From Cynocephalus volans (taxonomy: Eukaryota > Chordata > Mammalia > Dermoptera > Cynocephalidae), in NCBI RefSeq assembly GCF_027409185.1, contig NC_084462.1, positions 23,225,577 to 23,289,576 on the forward strand: a stretch of 64,000 bases of DNA, given 5' to 3'. Made by a program: the position numbers and the translations under genes. Below are positions 1 to 13,311 of this stretch, piece by piece (position 1 is the first letter of the stretch; the number at the start of each line of letters is the position of its first letter). Below the pieces are notes generated by a model. It searched no databases. It worked only from the letters and a program-made list of their open reading frames with translations, and was not told where the DNA came from.

Positions 1-506
<506 letters not shown>

Positions 507-966
507 TAGGTGTGCGATCTCTGAGGTCAGTAGAGTGTGGCTCAGATTCCAGGTCTTTGAACCTCCCAATCGTTTATCTTTAAGGTGATCTCCTCTGGGA
601 GGGGTAATTAAGGTTGGGGATGTCAAGAGGAGACACTCTGCTCCTTATTCCCAGTTTGTTTCCTGCTTTTGTGGGGCATCTGTTCCTTGTCAGTAAAGGG
701 AAACTTGCTTGTGCTTTGCCTAAGTTTTCACCTTCCCTATCTTTTCCTTTTTTTATGAGAGACTCTAGGGTGGCCTCGCAACCCCCAACTAGACACTTTC
801 CTCTGTGGAATCTCAGTGCCCCTGTATCTGAGAGTTTCCCATTTTTTTAAGGAAGAAGAAATTTTTTTTTTTTAAAGATAGGCTAAAATCCTTCTTGTTG
901 AGTAGTGCCTCACTTCTTAAGATCCCAAATTCATCTCCAAGCAGGCAGAATTTGAGAGACTTCATT

Positions 967-1153
967 TAAAGGCATGACTCGGGCCGAGCCCGTGGTGCAC
1001 TTGGGAGAGTGCGGCGCTCGGAGCGTGGCGACGCTCCCACCGCGGGTTCGGATCCTATATAGGAATGGCCGGTGCACTCACTGGCTGAGTGCCGGTCACG
1101 AAAAAGACAAAAAAATAAAAAAAATAAAAAAATAAAAAATAAAGGCATGACTC
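967..1153 (+). mobile_element. CYN-type tRNA-derived SINE, GC-rich variant, with target-site duplication
   Basis: The body spans 981-1139. It starts GGGCCGAGCCCGTGG, has a GC-rich centre where the anticodon arm would be, a GGGTTCGGATCC B-box-like stretch and an A-rich tail (about 1100-1139). A 14-bp direct repeat, taaaggcatgactc, flanks it exactly at 967-980 and 1140-1153, which marks LINE-mediated insertion. The tRNA similarity is residual; this is not a tRNA gene. Confidence 0.9.
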
Positions 1154-3256
1154 ACTTTAAGTCCATTTCCATCACCCAGATGGGAATCCCAAGTATCTGT
1201 ACCCAGGGCAGCAGAAGTCTCTGTCATTTACCCAATACTAAGATGGGGTAAATTCTTAAACTGTGTCTCTCCTTTGTCCTTTTGAGTGGTACAGTAGGCA
1301 GCTGGGATTAGGGAACCCATGGTGCTGTGGAGATGCATCAGTGGGAGTCGTGTGCAGCCGCCTTGATGTGAGCATTGTTCTTTCTCTCTCTCTTTTTTGC
1401 CTGTATGTGTTTCTGTACTCTTCTTTTTGGGTGTGTATGTGTGTATGTAACCACACTATTCTTTTCTCTGTCTTTTTAAAAAAATTTTTAATTTTTTCGC
1501 TTTGCCTCTGCTGGTGGCATCCAAGGCATTGCTTTGTCTCCCTGGCTACACTCAGGATTCAAGAGGTCTTCTAATCTGTGGGGAGGAAGGCTGCCCACTG
1601 GGAAGGTTTTTAGTGTGTTTTCCATTCCTGGCTCTTTGATCTTTGTAGGCAAACTTCTCCGTCTTCCCACCACCCGGATTCATAGTGTGAATTCCTGCCC
1701 GGCCCTGAGTCATACCCAGGCAAGTGCTTTCTCTGGAGAAACACTTGCAGTCCTTACAGCAGGAATCTCCAAGAGATGGCCCAAGTATCGGCTTCCCATC
1801 GATATTGCTCATCCCTGCTCGGAAACTCCTTTTCCACGATTGTAAGATATTAAGCTTGGTTAATGTAATATTTGCTCCCCAGGATGCCACCACTGTATAA
1901 ATTGCAGCTCCTGAAACGACCTTTGTTAAATTTGTAATATAAGGGGCCAAAGGAAGCTCTCTGTTGCAACCAGATACATTTTGAATCCAGTTCATTCAGA
2001 AACCACTGTTAGTTGTCATCTACTTATGTTCTGAGAAACCACAAAGTTCAACTCCAGCTCTTCAGTTATGTTCTTTTCATATTATTTTAGAATGTAGAAC
2101 ATATGCTGTGTCCCTTCTTTTCTGTAGTGAACATGACCTTCCCCTTACATTGCCTAACTCTCCTGTGACCCCTGGGTTTTCCTCACGTTTAACATTCTAG
2201 TTTTCTTCTTCCTTGAAGTCCCTGTGGCACTCTTCAGGGTCCTCCCTTACTCCCCTTTATTCTTCGTGGCGCTATACAGGTTGATGCATTTTTATTACCT
2301 TTCCTGATCAAATGTTCCTTAGCTCTGTCCTTGATGGAGGGGAAATGGGAGGGCAAAAAACTTAAATTTCTTCATGTCAGGGCATCAAAATGAATGTATA
2401 TTTAATAACTTTGTAAACTGTAAAATTATATATATGTAATTGTAAACTGCTGTTCATTTTACCTAATAATTACAGAATTTCCAACAGTAACCTGTCTACT
2501 TTCTGAAGTAAAGAAACTTTGTAGTAGTTTATTGCAGTCTAATAGCATAGCATGCTGTTAGACTGAACTTTATCCCATTTCCTCTGTCATCTCTGCACCC
2601 ACACAGGACACATGTGTCCGCTCACACATACCAGATATACACATACAAGAAACCCTCCTACTCAACTTGCTTTTGTGATCATGTCAGCAGCATCTCCTTA
2701 GCAATTATTTTTGTAGTTGTTGGGAAGTCATTTTCATATATGTGAGGTTCAGCACTCTCCACCTAAAATTTGAGTTTATGCATTTATTAATTGAACTTAC
2801 TGTTTGGGGTTGTAAAATAAGGACTTTATAATTCAGTTCCTGACTTAGCAGCCCCATTTCCCAATTCACATCTTTTCCCCATGGCAGTAGCTCTGGATTG
2901 TATTTGTCACAGACATCAGAACTTCGGTCCTTTGGACTATAAATAGCTGATTTCAAAAGTAGGTAATAAGTAATTTTCATTACCAAATTGAAAAAGAAGC
3001 ATATTCTATTGGTAATGAATGAGTAAATGGCTTGAGGGTTGTACTCAAAAGGAAGTTACCTGTAACTTAGTGCCAGAGATTAAGACCCAGAAAGGGGGCT
3101 GGGTTGCATTTCACATGGGTCAGTGTGGCAGGTGCTCTGTTAGATAATGGTGTTAGAAACATGCTTATTTAAATTCATGCTTGGCACATACCCCTTGCTT
3201 TTTGAACTTGATGTCATGGAAGACAGCAGTGATTTTGCACAAAATGTTTTCTACTG

Positions 3257-3452
3257 ACACAGCTATTTACCATTTACTACACAGCCAGTATGTTACTAGG
3301 TACTGTATGTATCTCATTAATTACCATAACTCTGTGAACAGATGTTATTATTAGTATTTTATACCTGAGGAAACTGAGGGTCAGAGAAGTTGTGATCTTT
3401 GCAGCGTCAGTGACAGACTTGGCACCCAGATCTGTCTGAAGCCCATGCCCTT
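3257..3452 (-). repeat. MIR SINE fragment
   Basis: The stretch reads as a MIR core in reverse orientation: a TTACCATTTACTACACAGCCAGTATG-like start, then GAGGAAACTGAGGGTCAGAGAAG. This is the old mammal-wide SINE. It is diverged and has no visible target duplication. Confidence 0.75.
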
Positions 3453-4009
3453 TCTTACTGTTTTGTGCCCTTAGGACAATTAGTCCAACCATGTATGAAG
3501 TTTTTGTATTTTTAGTGAGTTGTCTGAGCTCTGATGACATGAAGAATTCAAAATGGCTATGATACATTGGACAGGTCAGTTTGTATAGTTTGAGATGAGA
3601 AAGGACTTGCATACAAGAAGTAAAACTGTCTAGGGATAAATTCAAGTACAACAGGTATCTACAAAAGAATGATATTGCTAAGTAGAGATTTTATTTGTGT
3701 ATTAAGCATCAGGAAGAGAAGCATAAAACTTCCAGATGGCTAAAGTTGTAGCACAACTCTGATAAAAGCAAGAAACCAAATAATAAGATAATAAGGTAAA
3801 TTTTAAATGTTATTTTTCAAGACGAGGTTAAAATAGATCTAATTAAAAAAACTCAAGATTCAAATTAAAAAACCAAAAGGTTTTAATAAAAAATTAATTT
3901 TAAATAAAAATTTAAAGCAAGTGCATATTTTGAAACCACAGAGTTTTGAGTTAAATTTAGGAAGAATGTATTCAGGTCAGTGACAAGGAAACCTGCTATT
4001 ATTAATGCT

Positions 4010-4210
4010 TTCTGTGACAGGCAGTATGATAGATTGGAAAGAACTTAGACTATGGAATCAAACTCGGGTTCTACTCACCAACTGTGATATGTTGAGCAAA
4101 TTATTTATCTGCACATATTTTCTTCATCTATGTCTACCTTTCTGGGTTGTGCCGAGGATTAAATTAGATTATGTAAGTACCTGGCTCATGCTAGTTAGAG
4201 TACTTCAGTA
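4010..4210 (+). repeat. MIR SINE fragment
   Basis: MIR-like order in forward orientation: GGAATCAAACTCGGGTTC, then GTGATATGTTGAGCAAATTATTTATCT, then GAGGATTAAATTAGATTATGTAAGTACCTGGC. It is strongly diverged. Confidence 0.65.
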
Positions 4211-4617
4211 GTTTGGAAAGAACAAGAAGTTATATGAGTTATAGACCAGATTTTTTAATCAAACACTTCAGGAAAGTGTTCAAATTATTTCTTTAGAGTG
4301 GAATTTCCTCAAATTGAATATTGCTTGGACTATTGGCTAGGGGTTTGCAATTTTACTTTAAAGAGATCTGCATTTCTTTGACACTAGATATCTCTTAGAT
4401 CCGTTTTAATTAAAACTTCTGTGATTCCAAATCCTTAGGATCCTGGCTCTCCATGTATTATTCTAATCAATTTTTCTATGTTGTTTTTATTTTTACCTTT
4501 TACTCCATTGTCAGTACACTGATCTTCTGTTCTTTCCTTCCTGTATGTATTTTGGAGGAAGGGATAGATTTCATTCATAATCATGTTTTACTGGTAGATT
4601 GCTTAAAAGGAAGGTTC

Positions 4618-4832
4618 TGAAATAAGACTGAGTTTGAATCTTAGCTCCACCAGTTATTGTGACCTTGGGTAAGTTACTTAACCTCTCTGAATCTTAGTAT
4701 TCCCATTTGTAAAATGGGTACAATAATATTTCCTACCTCATAAACTTATGGTATTAAGTGAGTGAAAGCTTATAAAGCTCTTGGCATGGTACTTTGCACA
4801 TACTAAGTGCTTAATAAACATTAATATTTTGA
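4618..4832 (+). repeat. MIR SINE
   Basis: A well preserved MIR in forward orientation. It shows GTGACCTTGGGTAAGTTACT, CTCTGAATCTTAGT, a TTTGTAAAATGGGTACAATAAT core and a terminal GTGCTTAATAAACATT. Confidence 0.85.
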
Positions 4833-6309
4833 TGATATTGGTGATAGACGTGACTTTAAGTCTATATCTTGAACCTTGTTCTCTCTTCTGAACTTTAGTC
4901 TTGTATCTCTGCCTGCTAGGAATTTTCTTTTATAACTTCCTATATTACATTAAATACAGGTCTAAGATTAAACCCCTCATCCCACATGAAGACATTCTTT
5001 CTTGTTGTGCATCTGTATTTTAAGTGTAGTATGGAGTGAATAACCAAAATTTGTCTCAATTATCTAACACTGAGAAACACTTTAATAAATATCTCAAAGT
5101 TAAAAGTTGCAAATAATGTTGTCAGAATTCTGTACACAATACTTGCTGCTTCTTATCACACTTAACTTTATTATTGAAACTTGAAAAACTATGTTATTTG
5201 ACATAGAGGACCTTAATTAAAAGTGTCCAAAAAGAGAATGGTCTCTTATTAATGCCCAGCAGGAATTCAGAAACACCGTAAATGCCTTTCTTATATCTGT
5301 TTTGATCTCTGTGCTCATAGACTCTCACATGGGACCCCAAGGAGTAGCTATTGGTTCATCATCTTTTCCAGGTCCAACATGCCCTTTTTATAAAATTTGG
5401 TTGCTGTTAATACACTGACACTTGGGTACAAAGTTGGCACTTAATAAATAGCTAAGTAAATGAATCAAAAGAATAAGATACGTAGCCCCTGTTATCAAAG
5501 AGTTTATAAATCTAGTGGGGATGATAATACCTGAAACCAGTTTTTAAAAAATCTGTAAACACCATTGTAGGTGACATGTCAAGATAAGGCAAACAAATAC
5601 ATTTTCTAAACATTCCGTAAATGGAAAGAAAGCTTTTTGGAGATGAGTTGTTTGAGCTGGACCTTGTATGTGTACTACTAGCAGCTTTCTGGGCTGATCA
5701 CATATAAAAACTGCCTTTTGAGACAGTATTAAAGTTCTGTCCCCTTAGAAGAAACTGCCTGTTGCTTTTGCTTTAAAAGAAATTTAGATCCTAGCAGTCC
5801 ATTATGCAAGCCATAGCAAGGCCATTTTATGTGAAGATGCACATTTATATCACTTTTACTTCACTATATCATATTGTAGTTAGTTGTGTATGGCTGTCTT
5901 AGTGTGGGGTCCTTGAGGGGATGGACCTTTTGCTTGGGCTCTTTATCCCCTGCATATGTTGTGTATAGGAGGCACTTCATATATGTTTGTTGAAAAAGCA
6001 ACAGTGTAAACTCCTAATGAATAAGAATGTGTCATATTATTCTTTGTTTCCTCATGTGCACTGAAACTAATTGTTTCTTGAGATTGGTCCTTGGAATATT
6101 TATTCAGTCTTCACTGATTCTGTTGCTACAGATGCTTGGGTTTCACCTTTCTCCAGCAGCAAAATTATATTTTGATGACCTCCATCTTGGTATTTGTAGA
6201 CCTAGTCTAACCCAAAGATTGATCTTTAGGTAACAGATGGAGAGTGATAATGATAACTTCTGTGAAGACAAGTACACACCCGTGCACAAATTCCCTTGTC
6301 TGAATAAGA

Positions 6310-6416
6310 TTTTTTTTTTGTTTTTTTTTTTGCTGTTTGGTCAGTACAGGGATCAAACCCTGGACCTTGGTGTTACCAGCATCATGCTCTAACCAACTGA
6401 GCTAATTGGCCAGCCC
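6310..6416 (-). mobile_element. CYN-type SINE, monomeric form
   Basis: Antisense copy: a T-rich tail at 6310-6331, then the reverse complement of a tRNA-Ile-like unit ending in GGCCAGCCC. In the sense direction the unit has GGCCAATTAGCTCAGTTGG (A-box region) and GGGTTTGATCC (B-box region), so this monomer is the form closest to a tRNA. Flanking duplication is not clear. Confidence 0.85.
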
Positions 6417-6656
6417 TGAAAATGTTTAAGTGAATACTTCTGTTCCCAAGTCATCCACTTGCTCCTTCACACGCCTCTTCCTAGAGCACAAATCGGAGCT
6501 TGTTTTAGAGGATATTTGCCGTCCTCACTCTGCAAGCCTTTCTAATTAATGTCTTCTCAGAACTTACCGTCTCTCTTTATTAACCATTACTTAAAAAGTG
6601 GCTGGTGTACCATCTGGGGATAAATCGCCACATCCCATTTCCTTCTCTGTGAGCAG

Positions 6657-6761
6657 GATTTCCAATTTCCAAGCCTGATGGGATCTCCCAGCTGGAACAA
6701 GATCTACAGGTCTTTGATCTGGAAACTAAGAATAGAGAAGTCTTAAGAGATGACTACTCAG
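6657..6761 (+). CDS. ZNF655: ZNF655 KRAB-B-type exon
   Basis: This 105-nt exon follows an AG at 6655-6656 and precedes a GTGAGT donor at 6762. Joined in phase to the KRAB-A exon it reads GFPISKPDGISQLEQ and continues open to DDYS. The pattern G-x-x-x-x-K-P-x-x-I-x-x-L-E-Q is the usual KRAB-B box, which supports co-repressor binding by KRAB-A. The last base (G) completes an Asp codon with the finger exon at 7260. All three phases agree, which is good evidence for the splice sites. Confidence 0.87.
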
Positions 6762-7259
6762 GTGAGTAAAGCAGAATCAATTAGATGAAGTTAATAGGGA
6801 AGAAAAGTCCAATTGCTGGGTCAAGTTGTAGCTGCTTTGGCACTCAAAATGGAGAGCTCTGTTTATGTCCCAGGATGGAGAACTCCTTCCTTTTCCTTTC
6901 AGTTTAGGTTGACCCTTTCCATTTATTTAGCCCTTTAAGTATAAGTTGTACTAGGTTCATATTCAAGTTGCTTATCTAAAATTGTTTTCAACTATTTCCT
7001 TTGAAATATCTTAACTGGTTATCTTCTTACTGTGCTGAACATGCCCCCTGTTTCTACCACACCCTGTACCATTTGGATCCTTCCTCACTTTTCCTATTCA
7101 TGCCCTTCTGCTTTTGAGATTTTGTGCCTGTTTTTCAGAGTAAATAAACTTCTGTTATCCTCTCATACAAACTACATTCTGTAGTTTTCTCCTGAGTTTT
7201 CGTTTTCTAAGCACAGGGTACAGATTACATTTGCATTTTCTATTTATGTATTGTATCAG
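6762..7259 (+). other. ZNF655: ZNF655 last intron
   Basis: A short intron of 498 bases from GTGAGT at 6762 to a CAG acceptor at 7257-7259. I see no repeat or exon in it. Confidence 0.75.
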
Positions 7260-8650
7260 ATGGAGAGACCAGAGAAGAGAACAAGCTGTTGATTCCTAAG
7301 CAGAAAATTTCGGAAGAAGTACATTCATACAAAGTGAGAGTAGGAAGACTCAAACAGGATATTGCCCAAGTTCCTGAGACTAGAGAAGTGTATAAGACTG
7401 AGGACAGATTAGAAAGGCTTCAGGAAATCCTAAGGAAATTTCTCTTCCTGGAGAGAGAGTTTAGGCAAATAACAATCAGCAAGAAAGCCCTCACCAGTGA
7501 AAACAATGAATGTAATGAACCTGAAAAAAGTTTCAGTCTGGACTCTACCCTTGATACAGGTCAGAGAGTTCTTAGAATACAGAATATTGATGACAATGAT
7601 AAGTACGACATGAGCTTCAACCAGAATTCAGCTGCTGGTAAACATGAACACATAAATCTAACACAGAATTTTCCGAGTGGTGAGTATAAGGAAAGCTTAA
7701 TGGATCTCTCCCACCTTAGTAAATGGGAGAGCATTCCTGCTGCTGAGAAATCCTATAAATGTGATGCATGTGGGAAAACCTTCCATCAGAGCTCAGCCCT
7801 TACTAGACATCAGAGAATCCATACTAGAGAGAAACCCTACAAATGTAAAGAATGTGAAAAATCTTTCAGTCAGAGCTCAAGTCTTAGTCGACATAAGAGA
7901 ATACACACTAGAGAAAAACCCTATAAATGTGAAGCATCTGATAAATCCTGTGAAGCATCTGATAAATGCTGTAGTCAGAGCTCAGACATAATTCAGCATA
8001 AGAAAATTTATACCAGAGCTAAATCTTATAAATGTAGCAACTGTGAAAGAGTCTTCAGTCGTAGTGTACACCTTACTCAACATCAGAGAATTCACAGAGA
8101 AATGCCCTGTAAGTGTACTGTATGTGGCAGTGACTTTTGTCATACTTCATACTCAGTTGAACCTCAGAGAGTCCGCCATGAAGAGAAATCCTGTGAGTAC
8201 AATGAATGTGGGTTGGCCCATATTAAACATCAAGGAATTCATCTCAGAGAAAAGCCTTGTACATGTAATGAGTTTGGAAAAGACTTCAGATTGAATTCAC
8301 ATCTTATTCAGCATCAAAGAATTTACACAGGAGAGAAACCACATGAATGTAATGAATGTGGAAAAGCTTTCAGTCAAACCTCATGCCTTATTCAGCATCA
8401 TAAAGTGCATAGGAAAGAGAAATATGAATGTAATGATTATGAGCCAAGTTTCAGTCATAGCTCAGATATCCTGCAGCAACAAGAAGTCCTCACTAGAGAC
8501 AAAGTCTTTGGTTGTGACGCATGGGAAGAGAACTTCGGTCAGAGAGCACACCTTGTTCAGCATCAAAGAATTCATACCAAAGAGAAACCTTATGAATGTA
8601 ATGAACGTGGGAAGACATTTAGTCAAGTTCAAGCCTCATTCAACATCTGA
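7260..8650 (+). CDS. ZNF655: ZNF655 terminal exon: C2H2 zinc-finger array
   Basis: This exon begins DGETREENKLLIPKQK after a CAG acceptor. From memory it closely follows human ZNF655 (VIK, a Vav-interacting Krueppel-like protein). A linker of about 165 residues, partly coiled-coil-like (SEDRLERL-type segment), is followed by about eleven finger units from about 7753. Units 1, 2, 4 and 8 keep C-x2-C-x12-H-x3-H. Units 3, 5, 6, 7, 9 and 10 have lost at least one metal ligand, and unit 11 is cut off by TGA at 8648-8650. Linkers are mostly TREKP rather than TGEKP. With the two KRAB exons the joined frame is 540 codons plus stop. The likely role is a nuclear DNA-binding transcription regulator, with KRAB repression in KRAB-containing isoforms. 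Degenerate units in the middle seem typical of ZNF655, but the C-terminal end may be truncated (see the 3' remnants). Confidence 0.93.
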
Positions 8651-9130
<480 letters not shown>

Positions 9131-9879
9131 AAGTCTTTGTCACAATCAGAATATCCATATCAGATGAGAATCTGATCTAATGCAAGTAGAAAAATTTGCC
9201 AGCATATTTAAGGCTTTACCAAACATCAAAGTATTGGAGAGAAAATTATTTGTGTATGAAATTGTTAATATATACTTCCAGTCTTTTTCATTGCAGAAAA
9301 ATCTAGTCTGAAGGGTGACTTGGTAAATGTAGTGCCATTTTCTCATGGCATTCTTTTATTTAATATAACTTCTATGTAGTTATGTATATTTTATTTATAG
9401 AATTCATTTAAGCTATTTTTATTTTAATATGGCCTATGAAGATTTTTATTTTTCCTGAAATTGGTTCTTATTATTCACAGCTTCCCTAAAATACCATTAA
9501 TGAACCAGTGTTAAAACATAACTTCTGAAAAGTAGCTTATTTAGCTTTTTCTGCTTTTCTTGGCCCAAGAGCTCTCCAAAACAGACTCTTAGGCTTTCTT
9601 TACGTCGTATTCCTTTAAAGCCACACTTGGATTCCTGTTGATTTCCCTATTCTCTTAAGTACTTTTGAGTGATGGTTTCCTGGTTTTAAGCTTTTCACCA
9701 ACAGGTATGCTGTCCCTACTTGATGTTGCTGGTCTGGTGTTTTACTTCCTAAAGTGAAGCATTTTCTTTTAAAAGAACTGAATTTCCACATCCAGCCCAT
9801 CTGTAAGTTTGAAGGATTTGAGGATTCAGTAGAGTACTATGTAGAGCAGGCGTAAGAGTCAGTTTTGGAGAGAACTTGG

Positions 9880-10003
9880 GCCATCCCCTTCCTGGCTGCA
9901 GCTCGATTTTCTCCCTGAAACCTTCACAAGAGTCAATCACTCTTCTTTGTATTGATACAAAGGTTGCTTTTCCACAGACCTCTGGAACAAAAGCTGAGTT
10001 TGT
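9880..10003 (+). repeat. Dispersed duplication, copy 1
   Basis: Shares with 11172-11287 the blocks CTTCCTG-CTGCAGCTC, TTTGTATTGA-ACAAAG and GCTTTTCCACAGAC-TCTGGAACAAAAGCTGA, in the same order and orientation about 1.29 kb apart. It may be two fragments of one unclassified repeat. Confidence 0.7.
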
Positions 10004-11171
10004 GGCAGGCAGCTTACCGTTTTCAAGTGATGCCCAAGTTTTTAGCTGCCTCGTCTCCATCCACAGCCCTTGAAAAGAGATAATAAGGACATCAAGAGGC
10101 CAGCAAGACCCCTGGTGGTCTAGCAATTTATTCAGTGCCTGTTCTGCATGTATAAGTTTAGAATTCTTTTCTATGCCTCTGTTGAAGGCCAGCAAAATGC
10201 TCAGGTCTGCTTTTGATAGAGCAAACATAAAGAACATAAATGAAAAAATTAGCTTCAAAAGAATGTAGCCTTTTAACAAAGAGGTTGCCATTCTTATGTA
10301 GTATCTCCAGAGACAATAAGAGAGTGGCAGGTTTGTTACTGGTAAAATTTTTAACATTATGATTGCTTCTTTGTTTGGATCTGCTGCCCAACCCTGCACC
10401 CCCAAAATCTCTCCTCATCAGGACAGTATTTGAAGTGCAGAGGCTTTGTGTATAATTGTTTATTCATCATCACATTTTATTAGAATCTATAGACCAAATG
10501 AAAGAACATGGCTTTTTTGATTGATAAGGCCGATCACAGATGTTGGCTTCAGAGTTCAGGGTCACCATCATATACCTAGCAAGAGTTCATGGTTCTTTAG
10601 GTGTCAAAGCATTTTATTATATTTTTCTATCTTAAGCTTCATAAAATCTTGTGAATAAGATGAGTGTTACTTAAAATTCTAGTTGTCAGTCCAGCAATTG
10701 AGGTTCTCATAGTTCAGATGTTAAATTGACTAGGGATCCTTAACAAATATATAAAAATTTATTGCTCACTCTATAATCCTCTTATGGCTAGCCTCTAGAA
10801 TAGTTCTGCCACATATTTACTTCTTTGCTATCAACAAACATAGGATCTCATCAGGGCAAGGTAGGGTTCTAAATGAAATTGATATATAAATGAATTGATC
10901 TAAATGTAAAGCAAATGAGAAATGCATGTTTGTTTGTTTTTCTGTTAAACTTGTATACCTTTGCTTATAGAGACCAACAGTCACCTCGGGTGACTGAAAC
11001 AGGATTAAGTAATCCCTAAGTAGCAGAATTTGTAAAAATCACATGTATCTATTTGGTTTAGGAAAGTGCTTTTGTACTTCCACTTGAATAAAGGTGTGTT
11101 TGATATTCTGAGAATCTGTTTTAAGTGAAATCTGAAGGCCCCAGCCAGAAGCATATGGGAATCTTGGAATC

Positions 11172-11287
11172 ACCTTCCTGCTTGCAGCTCAGTTTCTCCC
11201 CAAACCCTGCTTTACAACAAGTAGATCACTCTTTGTATTGAAACAAAGCTTGCTTTTCCACAGACGTCTGGAACAAAAGCTGAATAT
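11172..11287 (+). repeat. Dispersed duplication, copy 2
   Basis: The partner of 9880-10003 and diverged from it by several substitutions and small gaps. The block TTGCTTTTCCACAGACGTCT corresponds to TTGCTTTTCCACAGACCTCT in copy 1. Confidence 0.7.
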
Positions 11288-12457
11288 TTAGGATTAAAGG
11301 GTTGTTCCACTGGGATGTTGTCAATACGTAAAATAAGAGGAAATAGTTTGGGGTTTCAGTAGAACTAGGAAGAATGTGATTTCTTAATAAGTAAGAGTTT
11401 GTGTTTCTAGTCTTTTGGTTTGAAGGGGGAGTGAAGACGTGAAATCTTAGCAGAGGGACACCTAATTTATTTTATCTACTATCTCTCCACCTACATACAC
11501 ACATGTATGCATGCATATATTCAAACAATTCTTGTAACAATTCTGCAAGGGAGCTAGCTTCATTTTATAGAGTTATTATTTCACAGCAGGTTAATGGCCC
11601 AAAGTCAGGTCAGTTTGACCCTAAAGCCTTCCATCATCATGTTGGAATTTGACACATCTCAGAACCCAGAGAAGTTTTCTTTGATAGATCTTTATTTTCT
11701 ATCACATCCCCAGTGATTCGATAATAGTTTGCAACTGATCCCAAATGCTTCCAGAACTCTTGATTACTAGAAGAGAATATCCTGAGATTACTTAGGAACT
11801 AGTCAAATCCCCTCCTTGAATCAGGCTTAGACAATTTTGACAATGGCAGGCCACAAGTCAAAGCTCCCAAATCCATACATATCTCTTGCCAAAACACCCC
11901 TGCTGCCATCACTAGATTTATATTTTTATTTCTCAGTGCCCCCAATTTTTTTCTTAATTTTTTCTGCTAACTAGAACTTGCTGATGGACATGTACCCTTA
12001 CCAAGATTTACTATTACCTCCGGTTATATCATTGCAGTGGAGCAAGGCAGGTAATGGGAAGATTCAGGTTTGATTCCTAGGTTTGGGGCTTGAGCAAAAG
12101 GGTGGATAGAGGTAGACCGGAAAGGTTAGGACCACTGGAAGAGGAGCAGGTAGAGTACTTTAGGCAAAAGGGAAAGCATATCAAAAAGTGTACAGAAGAA
12201 AGAATATGGTATTTCCAAGGTAATGAATAAGAGCTCTGGAGAAACACTTCACCCTAGGAAATAGTACATGGGCAACTGAGGAGGTTTAAGAACAAAGTTC
12301 AAAGGAGACCCCTTAGTGAGTCATCTCAGCAAAGCACAATGGGATTCCCACATCTAAAAATGTAACCCCATCCATTCATTCAGTAATTCGATTGCTAGGC
12401 ACTATGATAATGCTAGCCAGTGGATGTAGTTAACGTAATCAAATGAATTAAACCGTC

Positions 12458-12909
12458 TGTAGGGCTAGGGTCTGGAGCTCACAGACCCCTCGAGCCTGTT
12501 CACAAACCCTCCACATGCAGGCCTATGAGCTAGGTAACTGGCAAAAAGATCTTTGGAGTCTTGGTTGAAGAAGGAATAGTCTTTATTGAGCACCCACATG
12601 TCTAGGACCGGCAGTACAAAGAGAAACTCAGAAACTCAACTGCTACCAGCAAAGTCCCCCCCCCCCAAAAAAAAAAAACCAGCAGCTGCCTGCAGAGTAA
12701 ACAGGCTCTAATTTTATACTCAGCTCTGCCAGCTAGCTCTGCTTCACAAACTCAAGAACACATAATAGCAACAAAACTAAACAGATACATTGGTGCACAT
12801 GCACACACTAACTCCACCCAAACACAACTTGTTTACAAGAAATGTGCTGCTCAACCCCCAACCAGACCTGAGCCGAGGGAGCCTGACTAAATTAGCCTAT
12901 TTTCCCCAC
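12458..12909 (-). mobile_element. Solo LTR of an endogenous retrovirus
   Basis: A ~452-bp unit bounded by TG...CA (TGTAGGGC at the left, CCCCACA at the right) with near-identical 5-bp flanks, ccgtc at 12453-12457 and ccatc at 12910-12914. On the - strand it has a TATAAAAT promoter box (12711-12718) and, downstream, an AATAAA poly(A) signal (12582-12587), in the order expected of an LTR. No retroviral genes accompany it, so it is a solo LTR. A pure C run followed by an A run lies at about 12657-12678. The family is not recognised; the 5-bp duplication does not settle the class. Confidence 0.8.
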
Positions 12910-13311
12910 ACCATCCATTGAGTAAAGATGACTAAAGTTTAGAGTGGTTGTCAAAGCAATGACTTCGGAATTAGACATACCTATATTTGAGCTTTGCTCT
13001 ACTGTTTATTAGCTGTTTGACTTTAAAATAGGAGTGTGTGAAGAAACCAATGTTAAGACTCAGTGATTTCAAACAGGTGGTGCCCTGTACAAAGCAACAA
13101 CAACAAAATAAGTACTGGAATTTTTTATTTTGCCAGCACTTCCCATTTACTCTCTTCACTTCTAGAAAATGGTTAGCCTCATATTTAATTTCATTCATGT
13201 TTATAAATTTACAACTTACACATAATTACAAGTGTTTGTCTTTTCCTCATTTGTCCGCATAAACCTCCAGTCTTCCTCAGGGGTGTAGTTAGACACCTGG
13301 GCTGTGGTCTG

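Larger units (their letters stand above)
9131..12457. other. Intergenic DNA after ZNF655
   Basis: No gene is visible. The stretch holds a ~110-bp sequence present twice (9880-10003 and 11172-11287, listed separately). A 218-codon antisense open frame at 9749-10405 has no domain, repeats or splice context and overlaps one of those copies. The rest is AT-rich and unremarkable. Confidence 0.6.

Noticed and set aside
1552-1995. 147-codon antisense open frame in the ZNF655 intron
   Set aside because: No domain and no splice context; likely chance.
6310-6416. Possible tRNA-Ile gene
   Set aside because: The A- and B-box-like parts are there, but it has a poly-T (antisense poly-A) tail, lacks a proper acceptor stem and occurs in many dispersed copies, so it is a SINE.
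9749-10405. 218-codon antisense open frame
   Set aside because: No domain, no splice or promoter context, and it overlaps one copy of a dispersed duplication.
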